Of a stretch of 32,764 nucleotides of DNA, positions 1-8,572 are shown one piece after another; position 1 is the stretch's first letter; each line of letters opens with the position of its first letter. The position numbers were made by a program, and so were the translations under genes. The stretch comes from Pseudomonadota bacterium (GTDB lineage: Bacteria; Pseudomonadota; Gammaproteobacteria; Steroidobacterales; Woeseiaceae), in NCBI GenBank assembly GCA_020027645.1, contig JAHKKM010000015.1:1-32764 (forward strand). The letters run 5' to 3'. Below the pieces are notes generated by a model. It searched no databases. It worked only from the letters and a program-made list of their open reading frames with translations, and was not told where the DNA came from.

Positions 1-297
1 GACAAGATGCAGGAATGGGCCGTAATCAGCGAGAACCGGCGCTTCACCTTCGCAAATCCGCAACCGGCGCTTTACGACCGCATTGCAGCCGTTCGACATA
101 TCGTCAGAGAGGTTCCGGTGGCCGGCCGAATCCTGTTTCTCGACGAGGCCACGTTCACCAAAGGCGTGCCGGAACTGGTCTGCACCCTCGATGACCTGGT
201 AAGTGAGTTCGGCGAGACGGACCGGTCATCGGCGAAAGTCAAAGTCGAGGCATTCCGCCCTCACTGGGAAAAAATGCGCCGTTTCGCGGGCAGCTGA
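1..297 (+). CDS. Hypothetical protein, C-terminal part only
   Basis: The reading frame is open from the first base of the window to a TGA at 295-297, so this is the 3' end of a gene that starts upstream. An internal ATG at 7 is possible as a start, but the two codons before it are also open. The visible 98 residues are soluble, with no membrane segment, and show a hydrophobic strand (GRILFLDEATF) followed by an acidic helix. I do not recognise the family. It converges on tatD with a 60-base gap in which I see no convincing terminator. Confidence 0.55.
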   Translation, partial: DKMQEWAVISENRRFTFANPQPALYDRIAAVRHIVREVPVAGRILFLDEATFTKGVPELVCTLDDLVSEFGETDRSSAKVKVEAFRPHWEKMRRFAGS

Positions 298-357
298 GGG
301 TCGCTGCCAAACAGCATTTGTGTGGTTGTCGGCGGGTACGGACTCCCGGACCGTGCG

Positions 358-1146
358 TCACAGGTCGAAAAAACGCTTCGCGTTGGCAGTCGTAGCCCGG
401 GCTATCTGCTCTTCGCTGGTATCCATGGCGTCCGCCACTGCACGCAACACTTCCCGCAGGTACATGGGTTCATTGCGCCGGCTCTTGGGTCTTGGTTCCA
501 GGGAACGTGGCAGCAGGTAAGGCGCGTCGGTTTCGATCATCAACCGATCCAGTGGGATGTGTCGCACGGCGTCAACCAGATTCGCGCCGCGGCGCTCGTC
601 ACAGATCCAACCGGTCACACCTATAAATAAACCGATTTCGAGGTACGCCTGCAATTCCTCGGTGCCGCCGGTGAAGCAATGTGCAACGGCACGGGACAGC
701 TGTTTCATGACAGGCCGCAGAATCGCCAGGAAATCCTCATGGGCGTCCCGTTGATGCAGGAAGAGCGGCAGTCCGGTCTCGATGGCGATTTCAATCTGTC
801 GCTCGAAAGCCGATCTCTGCCGATCGCGTGGCGACAGGTCGCGGTAGTAGTCCAGCCCGCACTCGCCGACTGCGACCACTGCGGGCCGCGAAGTCAGTGC
901 CAGCAAGTTTGCATGCGCAGAATGGTCGTAATCTCCGGCGTGATGCGGATGAACACCGACAGTCGCGTGAAATACTTCCGGTCTTTCCTCCGCGAGTGCG
1001 ACTGCATCGTGACTCGCCTTCAGGCTGCTGCCGGTCAGGATCATCTGTTCGATTCCTGCCGACAGGGCGCGCTCGATCACATCATCGCGGTCGGCGTCGA
1101 AGCTGTCATGCGTCAGGTTCGCTCCGATGTCGATCAGGGAATGCAT
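358..1146 (-). CDS. tatD: TatD family metal-dependent DNase
   Basis: 262 residues, the usual length of TatD-type TIM-barrel metallohydrolases. These are 3'-5' exonucleases acting on DNA, linked in E. coli to repair of oxidative damage. Visible family motifs are VGVHPH near residue 62, GECGLDYYRD near 93, AHCFTGG near 155 and IETDAPYLLPR near 205. The N-terminus reads DIGANLTHDSF. It lacks the HxH pair found in YcfH-like paralogues and matches E. coli TatD itself (GVNLTSSQF), so tatD is preferred over ycfH. The start is ATG. The gene is last in a leftward run, 6 bases after the ABC permease stop. No Tat translocase gene is nearby, so the link to the exporter may be only positional. Confidence 0.88.
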   Translation of the reverse strand: MHSLIDIGANLTHDSFDADRDDVIERALSAGIEQMILTGSSLKASHDAVALAEERPEVFHATVGVHPHHAGDYDHSAHANLLALTSRPAVVAVGECGLDYYRDLSPRDRQRSAFERQIEIAIETGLPLFLHQRDAHEDFLAILRPVMKQLSRAVAHCFTGGTEELQAYLEIGLFIGVTGWICDERRGANLVDAVRHIPLDRLMIETDAPYLLPRSLEPRPKSRRNEPMYLREVLRAVADAMDTSEEQIARATTANAKRFFDL

Positions 1147-1152
1147 CGCGGA

Positions 1153-2169
1153 TCAATTGGCCCGCCAGCGAAAAATGCCCGCTGCGATACTGAGGAACAC
1201 GGCGCTCATCAGCGCCAGTACAAGAAGCTGCGGAGCCACATCGGCGAGTGATGACCCGTCCAGCATTATCGATCGCGCCGCGGCAAGTATATGTGTCAGG
1301 GGAAAGACATTGGCGAACTGGCGCAGCCAGTCACTGGTCGATTCCAGGGAATACCAGACACCGGATAACATCATCATTGGCCAGGTGGCGAGGTTCAGAA
1401 GGCCGCCGGCCAGTTCTTCGCTGGTGACGCGTGCCGCAACCAGCAGGCCGAGGGAAATCAGCGTAATACAGCCCAGCAGTGCGACCGCGAACAGGGCCAG
1501 GTAGCTGCCATCCATGCGCGTGTCGAGGAACCATGCGGTGCCTGCGTAGACGAACACGGTGATGCCGAGGATCAATACCAGGCGCGAGGCAACCTGGGCT
1601 ATGACAAACTCGATTGCCCGCAAGGGCGTCGCTCGCAATCGTTTCAGAAACCCGTTCTTTCGGTAACGCACCACGACGTAGCCGACACCGAACAGGCAAC
1701 TGAACATCATGTTCATCGCCAGAATACCTGGCAGTACCCAGTCGACATAGCGCACCGCTTCGCCCTCGATCGACGACTTCATGATCTGAGCCGTTGTCTC
1801 GGCCTGTAACAGCGCAAGCTCGGCAAAGTAGCCCTTTGGCGAATCCGGGTTGACCCAGTACCGGGGAGGCGATGCGTAACTGACCAGCAGATCCAGCTGG
1901 TGCCGGGCAACTTTGCGAAGGCCCGAGGCCTCGTCGGCGATTGCGACAAACTCGATATAACGCGTTTGCAGGAACGGATGGGCATTCAGGTCTATCTCTG
2001 CCTCTTGCTGCAATATGCCAACGGTGTATTGCGGACGATCTCCGCTGAAGATGAAAGACAGGCCAAGCATCAGCGCAATCGGCAATACGATATTCCAGCT
2101 CAGCGTTCCCCGGTCGCGCAGGAATTCCAGGTTGCGCGCTCGAAAAATTGCGTAGATTCGCTTGAACAC
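1153..2169 (-). CDS. ABC-2 type transporter permease
   Basis: 338 residues, with the ABC-2 exporter permease layout: a basic N-terminus, one membrane segment near residues 28-42, an extracytoplasmic loop of about 110 residues, then about five hydrophobic segments from residue 145 to the end. The segment GLLNLATWPMMMLSGVWY is typical of this family near the fifth helix. The start is GTG at 2169, with a GGAT-like ribosome site about 10 bases upstream. It lies 15 bases after the ATPase gene, so the two almost surely form one inner-membrane exporter. The substrate cannot be told from sequence; relatives move drugs, lipids or polysaccharide intermediates. Confidence 0.87.
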   Translation of the reverse strand: MFKRIYAIFRARNLEFLRDRGTLSWNIVLPIALMLGLSFIFSGDRPQYTVGILQQEAEIDLNAHPFLQTRYIEFVAIADEASGLRKVARHQLDLLVSYASPPRYWVNPDSPKGYFAELALLQAETTAQIMKSSIEGEAVRYVDWVLPGILAMNMMFSCLFGVGYVVVRYRKNGFLKRLRATPLRAIEFVIAQVASRLVLILGITVFVYAGTAWFLDTRMDGSYLALFAVALLGCITLISLGLLVAARVTSEELAGGLLNLATWPMMMLSGVWYSLESTSDWLRQFANVFPLTHILAAARSIMLDGSSLADVAPQLLVLALMSAVFLSIAAGIFRWRAN

Positions 2170-2184
2170 GATTCGATCCGGTTG

Positions 2185-3066
2185 TCAGGCGCGCAGCGAG
2201 TGGCCAGTCAGATCGAGGAACAGGTCCTCCAGATTGGGCTGCCGGATGCGCAAGCGGTTCAGGCCGGTCGCCTGCTGGCTGAGTTGCTGCAAAACGGCAT
2301 TGACGTCATCCGTGGCGATTTCGATCAGGCCCTGGGTCTCCAGCACCTTGTGATTGATCGAAAGTTTGCCTCTGACGTCCGCCAGCGGCAGCTCGATAAT
2401 GGCGTTACTGTACTGGCGGTGCAGTAAATCCGTCGGATTGCCGCTGGCAATAATCTCGCCCGCGTCCATGATCGCTATCTCGTCGCACAGCACCTGTGCC
2501 TCATCCATGTAATGTGTGGTCAGGATGATGGTAGTCCCGTCCTCGCGAATGCGATTGACCAGGTCCCAGAAATTGCGCCGCGCCTGTGGGTCCAGGCCGG
2601 TCGTGGGTTCGTCGAGGAACACGATTCTCGGTTTGTTTACGAGAGCAACCGCAAGCAGCAGGCGCTGGCGTTGTCCGCCGGACAACTTCCGGTTGTCCCG
2701 CTCCAGCAGCTCGCGAAGCGAACATTCATCGATGATGTGGTCGAGGTCCGCGTGCCGGTGGTAGAGCGCCTGAAACATCTCCAGGGTTTCCAGTACCGAG
2801 ATGTGGTCCTGCAATGCCGTATTCTGGAACTGTATGCCGGCCTCTTCACGGAATCGCGAGTCAGCGGGGCTGCCGCAGTAAAACACTTCGCCGGTGGTGG
2901 CCGGCGTTACACCTTCGATGATCTCGACGGTTGTGGTCTTGCCGGCGCCGTTCGGGCCGAGCAGGCCAAAGCATATGCCTTCGGCCACCTCAAAGCTGAC
3001 GTCATCGACAGCAATGACTTTCGGGTACTCCTTCCGGAGGTGCCTGGCTTCCAGAATCGCTGCCAT
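2185..3066 (-). CDS. ABC exporter ATP-binding protein
   Basis: 293 residues. The nucleotide-binding domain is complete: Walker A GPNGAGKTT at residues 37-45, Q-loop FQN, signature LSGGQRQR, Walker B IVFLDEPTTGLDP and the switch histidine in LTTHYMDEA. The C-terminal 80 residues resemble the extra domain of ABC-2-linked ATPases of the drug and lipid exporter group. I chose the ATG at 3066 because the product then begins MAAILEARHLRKEY, a normal N-terminus. An upstream in-frame ATG at 3165 would add 33 residues of arginine- and proline-rich sequence with no family character. It is first in the operon with the permease and tatD, divergent from the VNG-repeat gene. Confidence 0.92.
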   Translation of the reverse strand: MAAILEARHLRKEYPKVIAVDDVSFEVAEGICFGLLGPNGAGKTTTVEIIEGVTPATTGEVFYCGSPADSRFREEAGIQFQNTALQDHISVLETLEMFQALYHRHADLDHIIDECSLRELLERDNRKLSGGQRQRLLLAVALVNKPRIVFLDEPTTGLDPQARRNFWDLVNRIREDGTTIILTTHYMDEAQVLCDEIAIMDAGEIIASGNPTDLLHRQYSNAIIELPLADVRGKLSINHKVLETQGLIEIATDDVNAVLQQLSQQATGLNRLRIRQPNLEDLFLDLTGHSLRA

Positions 3067-3232
3067 TTTACGGTGCTCGCTCGGCCTGCGGGAACGGCAG
3101 CTAGAGTAACCTGCGGGGGAGGCCGGGCATAGAATGCCGCTTGAAATTCTGACCGGGCATGACAACCATTCGGGGGCTGGCGGTATCCAAAGAGCACAAC
3201 GGCTGATCGATAAGGCAACGAGGAATACAGCA

Positions 3233-3952
3233 ATGTTTAACTGGACATTTACCCGACTCCTGGCATTGGGGATCCTGGCAGTGACGCTGGCGTCACCGGT
3301 TCAAGCCTGGAGCATCAACAAGGGAATCAACATAGAGGACGGCGCGACCAGCGGCGGGCAATCATCGGTCAACGGCAGTATCACGGTTGGCAACAAGGCG
3401 ACCGTTACCGGAGAGCTCGAGACCGTCAATGGTGCCATCCGAGTCGATGACGACTCCACGGTCGAGGATTTGCAGACCGTGAACGGCAGCATCCGGGTCG
3501 GGTCAAACGTACAGACCGCTGACATCAGCGGTGTGAATGGCAGCATTCGACTCGGCAGCAAGGTGGTCGTCGACGGCGAAATTTCGGTGGTGAATGGCCG
3601 CGTTTCCACGGAGACCGGCACGCGCATCAGCAAAGATGTAAGCAACGTCAATGGCGAGTTCCAGATCTCGGGTTCGACCATTGGCGGCAATTTGACCACG
3701 GTGAACGGCGATGTCTGGCTCATGGATCAGTCCGAGCTGCAGGGTGACCTGATAGTGGAGATGCCTTCGGGGTGGAATTCGCAGGGTCAGCGCGATCCCA
3801 GCATTGTTATCGGGGCTGGATCCACCGTCAAAGGCGAGATCCGGCTCGAGCGGAAGGTGAAACTCTACATTCACGAAACGGCGAGCGTTGCCGGTGTTTC
3901 CGGTGAGATGACCCTGGCTGACGCAGTTCGCTTTAGCGGCGATCGCCCGTAA
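3233..3952 (+). CDS. Secreted VNG-repeat protein, probable beta-helix
   Basis: 239 residues. The N-terminus is a clear Sec signal peptide (about 25 residues, hydrophobic core LLALGILAVTLA, cleavage after VQA), so the protein is exported. From about residue 40 to 165 it carries seven copies of a VNG motif at steps of 19, 18, 18, 19, 19 and 18 residues. Alternating hydrophobic residues between them (SIRVGS, SIRLGS) suggest one beta-helix coil per repeat, as in bactofilin-like and other polymer-forming scaffolds. I chose the ATG at 3233 because it starts the signal peptide and has AGGA about 9 bases upstream; the ATG at 3134 would bury the signal. Function is unknown. The next gene, a metallopeptidase, starts 10 bases later and is probably cotranscribed. 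Confidence 0.8.
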   Translation: MFNWTFTRLLALGILAVTLASPVQAWSINKGINIEDGATSGGQSSVNGSITVGNKATVTGELETVNGAIRVDDDSTVEDLQTVNGSIRVGSNVQTADISGVNGSIRLGSKVVVDGEISVVNGRVSTETGTRISKDVSNVNGEFQISGSTIGGNLTTVNGDVWLMDQSELQGDLIVEMPSGWNSQGQRDPSIVIGAGSTVKGEIRLERKVKLYIHETASVAGVSGEMTLADAVRFSGDRP

Positions 3953-3962
3953 GATAGGGGCC

Positions 3963-4754
3963 GTGCAAAATACGGCCCGCCAGATACCGCTTTTCCCCCC
4001 GGACCAGCCTGTCTTGGACAAGCCCGGCAGCGCGCCAGGCTTGTCCGTTCGGGAAAGCGCCCGGGCACGTCGGCTGTCGATCAAGGTATATCCGCGCGGG
4101 CGGGTCGAGGTTATCGTTCCTCGTCGGACCCGGGCAACCGATGTCGAGCGATTTGTAACCGAGAATCGGGACTGGATAAACAAAGCGCGTGCTTCATTTG
4201 CATCCCGGCACGAAGCGGCATCGGATGCATTGCCGACGCGAATCGATTTGCCTGCAATTGGAAGGTCGGTTCGTGTGCAATACCTGCGCGACGGGAAGGG
4301 CAGCAGCACTGGCGGCACGAATTGCGAAACTGTTCGTTACCGCCAGGCAGGCGCAGTCCTGACGCTACGAGGCGATACCGCAGATCACGGTCTGTGTATT
4401 GCTGCGATCAAGCGCTGGCTTGCCGAAGTGGCGCGGCAGGAGTTTGCCGCGCAATTGCTCGCCTTATCGCGTTTGACCGGCAACACTTTCGAGACCATGC
4501 ATATCCGTGCGCAGCGGACTTGCTGGGGAAGTCACAGCTCGAGCGGCACCATCAGCCTGAATCTTTGCCTGTTGTTCCTGCGCCCTGCCGTGGTGCGCTA
4601 TCTGATGCTTCACGAGTTATGCCATGGCCGTCACATGAATCATTCGAAGCGTTTCTGGAAGCTGGTGGGCCAGTTCGAACCGGACTATCGCCAGCTGGAT
4701 CGGGAGCTCGGCGAATGCTGGCAGGAAGTGCCGGGTTGGGTAGGAATTTACTGA
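3963..4754 (+). CDS. YgjP-like (DUF45) metallopeptidase family protein
   Basis: 263 residues, starting at GTG with an AGGGG close upstream. The C-terminal part has the zinc motif HELCH (H217, E218, H221), followed by NHSKRFW with H227 as likely third ligand. This is the hallmark of the YgjP/DUF45 group placed near M48 and SprT peptidases. The N-terminal SARARRLSIKVYPRGRVEV and RAQRTCWGSHSSSGTISLN segments are also typical. The family's cellular role is poorly known. No signal peptide is seen, so it is probably cytoplasmic, unlike the exported protein encoded just upstream. It converges on the DUF2333 gene. Confidence 0.85.
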   Translation: MQNTARQIPLFPPDQPVLDKPGSAPGLSVRESARARRLSIKVYPRGRVEVIVPRRTRATDVERFVTENRDWINKARASFASRHEAASDALPTRIDLPAIGRSVRVQYLRDGKGSSTGGTNCETVRYRQAGAVLTLRGDTADHGLCIAAIKRWLAEVARQEFAAQLLALSRLTGNTFETMHIRAQRTCWGSHSSSGTISLNLCLLFLRPAVVRYLMLHELCHGRHMNHSKRFWKLVGQFEPDYRQLDRELGECWQEVPGWVGIY

Positions 4755-4762
4755 TTTATAAC

Positions 4763-4778
4763 AGGTACTTAGATACCT
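4763..4778. terminator. Short hairpin between convergent genes
   Basis: AGGTA (4763-4767) and TACCT (4774-4778) form a 5-bp stem with a 6-base loop. It lies in the 40-base AT-richer gap between the YgjP-like gene and the DUF2333 gene, which run towards each other. There is no clean T-run on either strand, so this is at best a weak bidirectional terminator. Confidence 0.2.
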
Positions 4779-4794
4779 TACCTCATGCGCTTTA

Positions 4795-5802
4795 TTACCC
4801 CTGGTCGAGCAACTCCCGGAGATTGATGACAGCAGCATTGGCACGCGCCATGTAGTTGGCCATGACCAACGAGTGATTGGCCGTGAGCCCGAATCCACCG
4901 CCATTCAACACCATCGGAGAGCGCAAGGGCTGAAGGCTGGCCTCCAGTTCGCGAATAATCTGTCGCACGCTGGCACGCGCGTTCTTGTCCTCGAGCACCT
5001 GGGCGAAGTCGAATTCGGCGGCACGGAAAAAGTGTACCAGCGCAAAGGAAGTGCCGCGTGCCTCGTAGAAGACATCGTCGATTTCGAACCATGAAGTCCC
5101 AACCTGCACATTATCCTGCAATGTGGTGCTGGCCGTTGCCGAAGGGTCGCCGGCTAGGTCGGTATTGATCACCGTGGTCGCAACGCTGTCGCCCAGTCGC
5201 CGGCTGAGGCTGCCAAGCCGTTTCTCGACCTGGGCGAGCCACTCCCGAAGATTGTCTGCGCGTGCATAGAACTGCGCATCCGGCTCACCGATCCCGGACA
5301 AGCGGTCACGATAGCGGCGAAATCCATCGATTGCGCCCCGGTATTCGGACTCGGTACGCGGGAATGCCCAGGAGTCGTTGTCAATGAAGAACCGCGGCTC
5401 TGCCGATGCGATATCCGGGTCTTCCCGCGATTGCGACTGGCTACGGCTGTGATCATTGCGAACGACCCGCGCAAGGTCCCGGACCTGCTGAAGCACGCCG
5501 AACTCCCAGTTCGGCATGTTGTCGAGGAACACACTGGGTGGCGTTACGTCATTGGTCAGGTAGCCGCCGGGCTTATCCAGCATATGCTCAGCGACCCGTA
5601 TCAGGGTATCGGTGGTCGGATATCCCACCACCGTCCGTTCGCCGTCGACATTCTCGGCTACCCAGAAGATCTCCGGTTCTCGTGACCAATACCAGCCAAG
5701 ACCCAATTGCAGGACGATAATTACGGCGACTGCGTACAAAACGGCGTGCCTTGACCTCCGCCAGCCGGCAGGACTCATTTTTTGCATGAAGCCGGTCGTC
5801 AT
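4795..5802 (-). CDS. DUF2333 family inner-membrane-anchored protein
   Basis: 335 residues with one N-terminal membrane segment (about residues 20-36, VLYAVAVIIVLQLGLGWYW) and a long hydrophilic remainder, so probably anchored in the inner membrane with a periplasmic body. The segments PGGYLTNDVTPPS, DNMPNWEFGVL and the terminal MARANAAVINLRELL match my recollection of DUF2333, a gammaproteobacterial family without known function. Its ATG shares one base with the acnA stop (TGATG), so translation is probably coupled to acnA. That pairing with a soluble TCA enzyme has no obvious functional logic. Confidence 0.8.
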   Translation of the reverse strand: MTTGFMQKMSPAGWRRSRHAVLYAVAVIIVLQLGLGWYWSREPEIFWVAENVDGERTVVGYPTTDTLIRVAEHMLDKPGGYLTNDVTPPSVFLDNMPNWEFGVLQQVRDLARVVRNDHSRSQSQSREDPDIASAEPRFFIDNDSWAFPRTESEYRGAIDGFRRYRDRLSGIGEPDAQFYARADNLREWLAQVEKRLGSLSRRLGDSVATTVINTDLAGDPSATASTTLQDNVQVGTSWFEIDDVFYEARGTSFALVHFFRAAEFDFAQVLEDKNARASVRQIIRELEASLQPLRSPMVLNGGGFGLTANHSLVMANYMARANAAVINLRELLDQG

Positions 5803-8480
5803 CAGGCAGCTTTCCTTGCAGTAGCAAGCTGGCGTAGTACGTAGTGCAAGATACCGCCGTGTTCGTAGTAGTCCCGCTCTTTTGGCGTGTCGATGCGAAC
5901 GATGGCTTCGAAGCTGCGCGGTTTGCCCTTGTCAGGTGTTACGGTGACTTTCACCACCTTGGCGCCCGGATCGGACTGGCCCCGGATATCGAATAATTCC
6001 CTGCCGGTCAGTCCGAGCGACTCGGCACTGTCGCCGTCGCGGAATTGCAGTGGCAGCACACCCATGCCTATGAGATTGGAGCGATGTATGCGTTCGAAAC
6101 TCCTGGCGATGACAGCCTTGACGCCGAGCAACACAGTTCCTTTTGCAGCCCAGTCGCGGGACGATCCGGCGCCGTATTCGCTGCCGGCAAGAATTACCAG
6201 CGGTGTTCCGGCCTGCTGGTATTTCAGCGAAGCATCGTAGATCGACATCAATTCGTCACTGGGCTGATGCCGGGTCCAACCGCCTTCGGTGCCCGTCGCA
6301 AGCCGGTTCCGCAGACGGGTGTTTGCGAAGGTCCCGCGCATCATGACTTCATGGTTGCCACGGCGCGAACCGTAGGAGTTGAAGTCAACCGGCTTCACGC
6401 CCTGACCCTGCAGGTACTTTGCCGCCGGGCTGTCCGCTGCTATGTTGCCGGCCGGCGAAATATGATCTGTTGTTACCGAATCGCCAAGCACCGCCAGAAC
6501 CCTGGCGCCGTGGATATCTTCAACCGGCCTGGTGGCGAGAGTCATGCCCTCGAAATAGGGCGGGTTCTTTACGTAGGTCGATTCCTCGTCCCAGGTATAG
6601 ATCTCGCCTTTCGGCACGTCGAGACTGTTCCAGTTCTTGTCGCCGTCAAAGACAGCGGCATAACTCGATTTGAACATGCCGGAATTGATACTGCGCGCGA
6701 TGACGTCCTGAATCTCCTTCTGACCGGGCCAGACATCTTTGAGGTACACGGGCTTTCCGGCCTTGTCCTTGCCGAGCGGATCTTTGTAAAGATTGATGTC
6801 CATCGTGCCGGCCAGCGCATAGGCGACGACCAGCGGCGGCGACGCAAGAAAATTCATCTGCACCTGCGGATGAATGCGGCCCTCGAAATTTCGATTACCG
6901 GACAGGATGCTGCAACCGATGATGCCCGCTTGCTGAACGGCGGCAGCAATTTCCGGGCGCAATGGGCCGGAGTTCCCGATACAGGTCGTGCAGCCGTAGC
7001 CCACCGTGTAAAAGCCCAGCGCGTCGAGGTCATCCAAAAGTTTGGCCTTCTGCAGATAGTCTGTAACGACCTTGGATCCCGGCGCGAGACTGGTCTTGAC
7101 CCAGGGTTTCGATTTCAGACCTTTGGCCCTGGCATTGCGCGCCAAAAGGCCCGCCGCAACCATCACCGCCGGATTGGAAGTGTTTGTGCAACTTGTGATC
7201 GCGGCAATCAGGATCGAACCGTCGCGAATCTCTGCCTTGGTGCCATCGAGCGTTACTGTGGCCGATCCGCCGGACTTGCGACCGGAAACTGCATTCTCCA
7301 GGTGCTTGCGAAAGACCGCGTCCGCACCGCGAAGCGCGATCCGGTCCTGCGGTCTCTTCGGTCCGGCCAGGCTGGGTTCGACGCTTGCAAGGTCGAGCTC
7401 AAGTGTATCGCTGTAAAGCGCGTCCGCTTGACCGTCACGACGCCACAAGCCTTGTTCCCTGGCATACGCCTCGATCAGACGTATGTGCGCCGGGTCGCGG
7501 CCGGACAATTCAAGGTAGCGCAAGGTTTCCGCATCGATCGGAAAGATCGCGCAGGTGCTGCCAAATTCCGGCGACATGTTGCCGATGGTTGCTCGATCGG
7601 CCAGCGGAAGCTGCGTCAGGCCATCGCCGTAAAACTCGACGAACTTGCCTACGACACCCTTGGCTCGCAGCATCTGCGTAACTGTCAGCACCAGATCGGT
7701 CGCTGTAGTACCTTCGGTCAGCTGCCCGGTCAGCTTGAAGCCAACCACCTGTGGAATCAGCATGGTGATCGGTTGCCCCAGCATTGCCGCTTCGGCCTCG
7801 ATTCCACCGACACCCCAACCGAGCACGCCAAGGCCATTGATCATGGTCGTATGCGAGTCCGTGCCCACGACGGTGTCCGGGTACGCGCGGCGTACGCCAT
7901 CCTTTGTGGTATCGAATACGACTCTGCTCAGGTACTCGAGATTGACCTGGTGCACGATGCCGGTATTGGGCGGAACCACACGGAAGTTCTCGAAAGCACC
8001 CTGGCCCCAGCGCAGGAAGGAATAACGTTCCCGGTTGCGGTTGAACTCGATTTTGTTGTTCAGATCGAGGGCTTTCGCCGTGCCGTAGTTGTCGACCTGC
8101 ACAGAGTGATCGATCACGAGTTCAGCTGGCGACAGGGGATTGATGCTGTCGGCCGAGCCGCCGAGCTTGACAACGGCATCGCGCATGGCGGCGAGGTCGA
8201 CAACCGCGGGCACACCGGTGAAATCCTGGAGAATGACACGAGCAGGGGTGAACGAAATCTCGGTGCTCGGCTCGGCCTTCGGATCCCAGTTCGCCAGTGC
8301 CAAAATGTTGTCACGTGTCACATCTCGGCCGTCTTCGTGCCGCAACAGATTTTCCAGCAGAATCTTCAGCGAAAAAGGCAGGCGGTTCGCATGACCTTCC
8401 TTCACAGCCTTAAGCCTGAAAATTTCAAACTGCTTACCGTCAACCTCAAGCGTTGAACGAGCGCCGAAGCTGTCCGTCAT
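5802..8480 (-). CDS. acnA: Aconitate hydratase A
   Basis: 892 residues, the normal length for AcnA/IRP1-type aconitase, which interconverts citrate and isocitrate in the TCA and glyoxylate cycles. The three 4Fe-4S ligand cysteines are visible: C431 in SCTNTSNP, and C497 and C500 in [11 protein letters not shown]. Other conserved segments are [18 protein letters not shown] near 85-101, [21 protein letters not shown] near 206-226 and the C-terminal swivel segment [17 protein letters not shown]. The start is ATG with GGAG about 8 bases upstream. It is downstream of mnmA and has its own promoter-like TATAAT with a GC-rich leader hairpin (separate entries). A 2.4-kb open frame on the opposite strand is a coding shadow. 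Confidence 0.97.
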   Translation of the reverse strand: MTDSFGARSTLEVDGKQFEIFRLKAVKEGHANRLPFSLKILLENLLRHEDGRDVTRDNILALANWDPKAEPSTEISFTPARVILQDFTGVPAVVDLAAMRDAVVKLGGSADSINPLSPAELVIDHSVQVDNYGTAKALDLNNKIEFNRNRERYSFLRWGQGAFENFRVVPPNTGIVHQVNLEYLSRVVFDTTKDGVRRAYPDTVVGTDSHTTMINGLGVLGWGVGGIEAEAAMLGQPITMLIPQVVGFKLTGQLTEGTTATDLVLTVTQMLRAKGVVGKFVEFYGDGLTQLPLADRATIGNMSPEFGSTCAIFPIDAETLRYLELSGRDPAHIRLIEAYAREQGLWRRDGQADALYSDTLELDLASVEPSLAGPKRPQDRIALRGADAVFRKHLENAVSGRKSGGSATVTLDGTKAEIRDGSILIAAITSCTNTSNPAVMVAAGLLARNARAKGLKSKPWVKTSLAPGSKVVTDYLQKAKLLDDLDALGFYTVGYGCTTCIGNSGPLRPEIAAAVQQAGIIGCSILSGNRNFEGRIHPQVQMNFLASPPLVVAYALAGTMDINLYKDPLGKDKAGKPVYLKDVWPGQKEIQDVIARSINSGMFKSSYAAVFDGDKNWNSLDVPKGEIYTWDEESTYVKNPPYFEGMTLATRPVEDIHGARVLAVLGDSVTTDHISPAGNIAADSPAAKYLQGQGVKPVDFNSYGSRRGNHEVMMRGTFANTRLRNRLATGTEGGWTRHQPSDELMSIYDASLKYQQAGTPLVILAGSEYGAGSSRDWAAKGTVLLGVKAVIARSFERIHRSNLIGMGVLPLQFRDGDSAESLGLTGRELFDIRGQSDPGAKVVKVTVTPDKGKPRSFEAIVRIDTPKERDYYEHGGILHYVLRQLATARKAA

Positions 8481-8517
8481 ATCGTAATCTCCGGGGGTTA
8501 TTTCTGGTAACGCTAGC

Positions 8518-8540
8518 GCGGGGCCAGCCCCGCTCGGGGC
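8518..8540 (-). promoter_or_regulatory. Overlapping alternative hairpins in the acnA leader
   Basis: Two GC-rich stems share one arm. GCGGGG (8518-8523) can pair with CCCCGC (8528-8533). Alternatively GCCCC (8527-8531) can pair with GGGGC (8536-8540). Both cannot form together. No T-run follows on the acnA strand, so neither looks like a standard intrinsic terminator of mnmA. A transcript starting at the predicted promoter near 8537 would hold only the first stem, while read-through RNA from mnmA would hold both. Confidence 0.35.
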
Positions 8541-8543
8541 GGC

Positions 8544-8572
8544 ATTATAACCGGTTACACGGCCGCTCGCAG
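8544..8572 (-). promoter_or_regulatory. Putative sigma-70 promoter for acnA
   Basis: On the minus strand a perfect TATAAT occupies 8549 to 8544, immediately after the mnmA stop at 8555. The hexamer 17 bases upstream (CTGCGA at 8572 to 8567, inside mnmA) is a poor match to TTGACA, so strength may depend on an activator. The predicted start is near 8537, giving a 5' leader of about 57 bases before the acnA ATG. Confidence 0.42.

Noticed and set aside
6045-8456. A 2.4-kb open frame on the plus strand opposite acnA
   Set aside because: Its translation has no recognisable domain, and acnA on the minus strand shows every family motif. Long antisense open frames are common in GC-rich genes.
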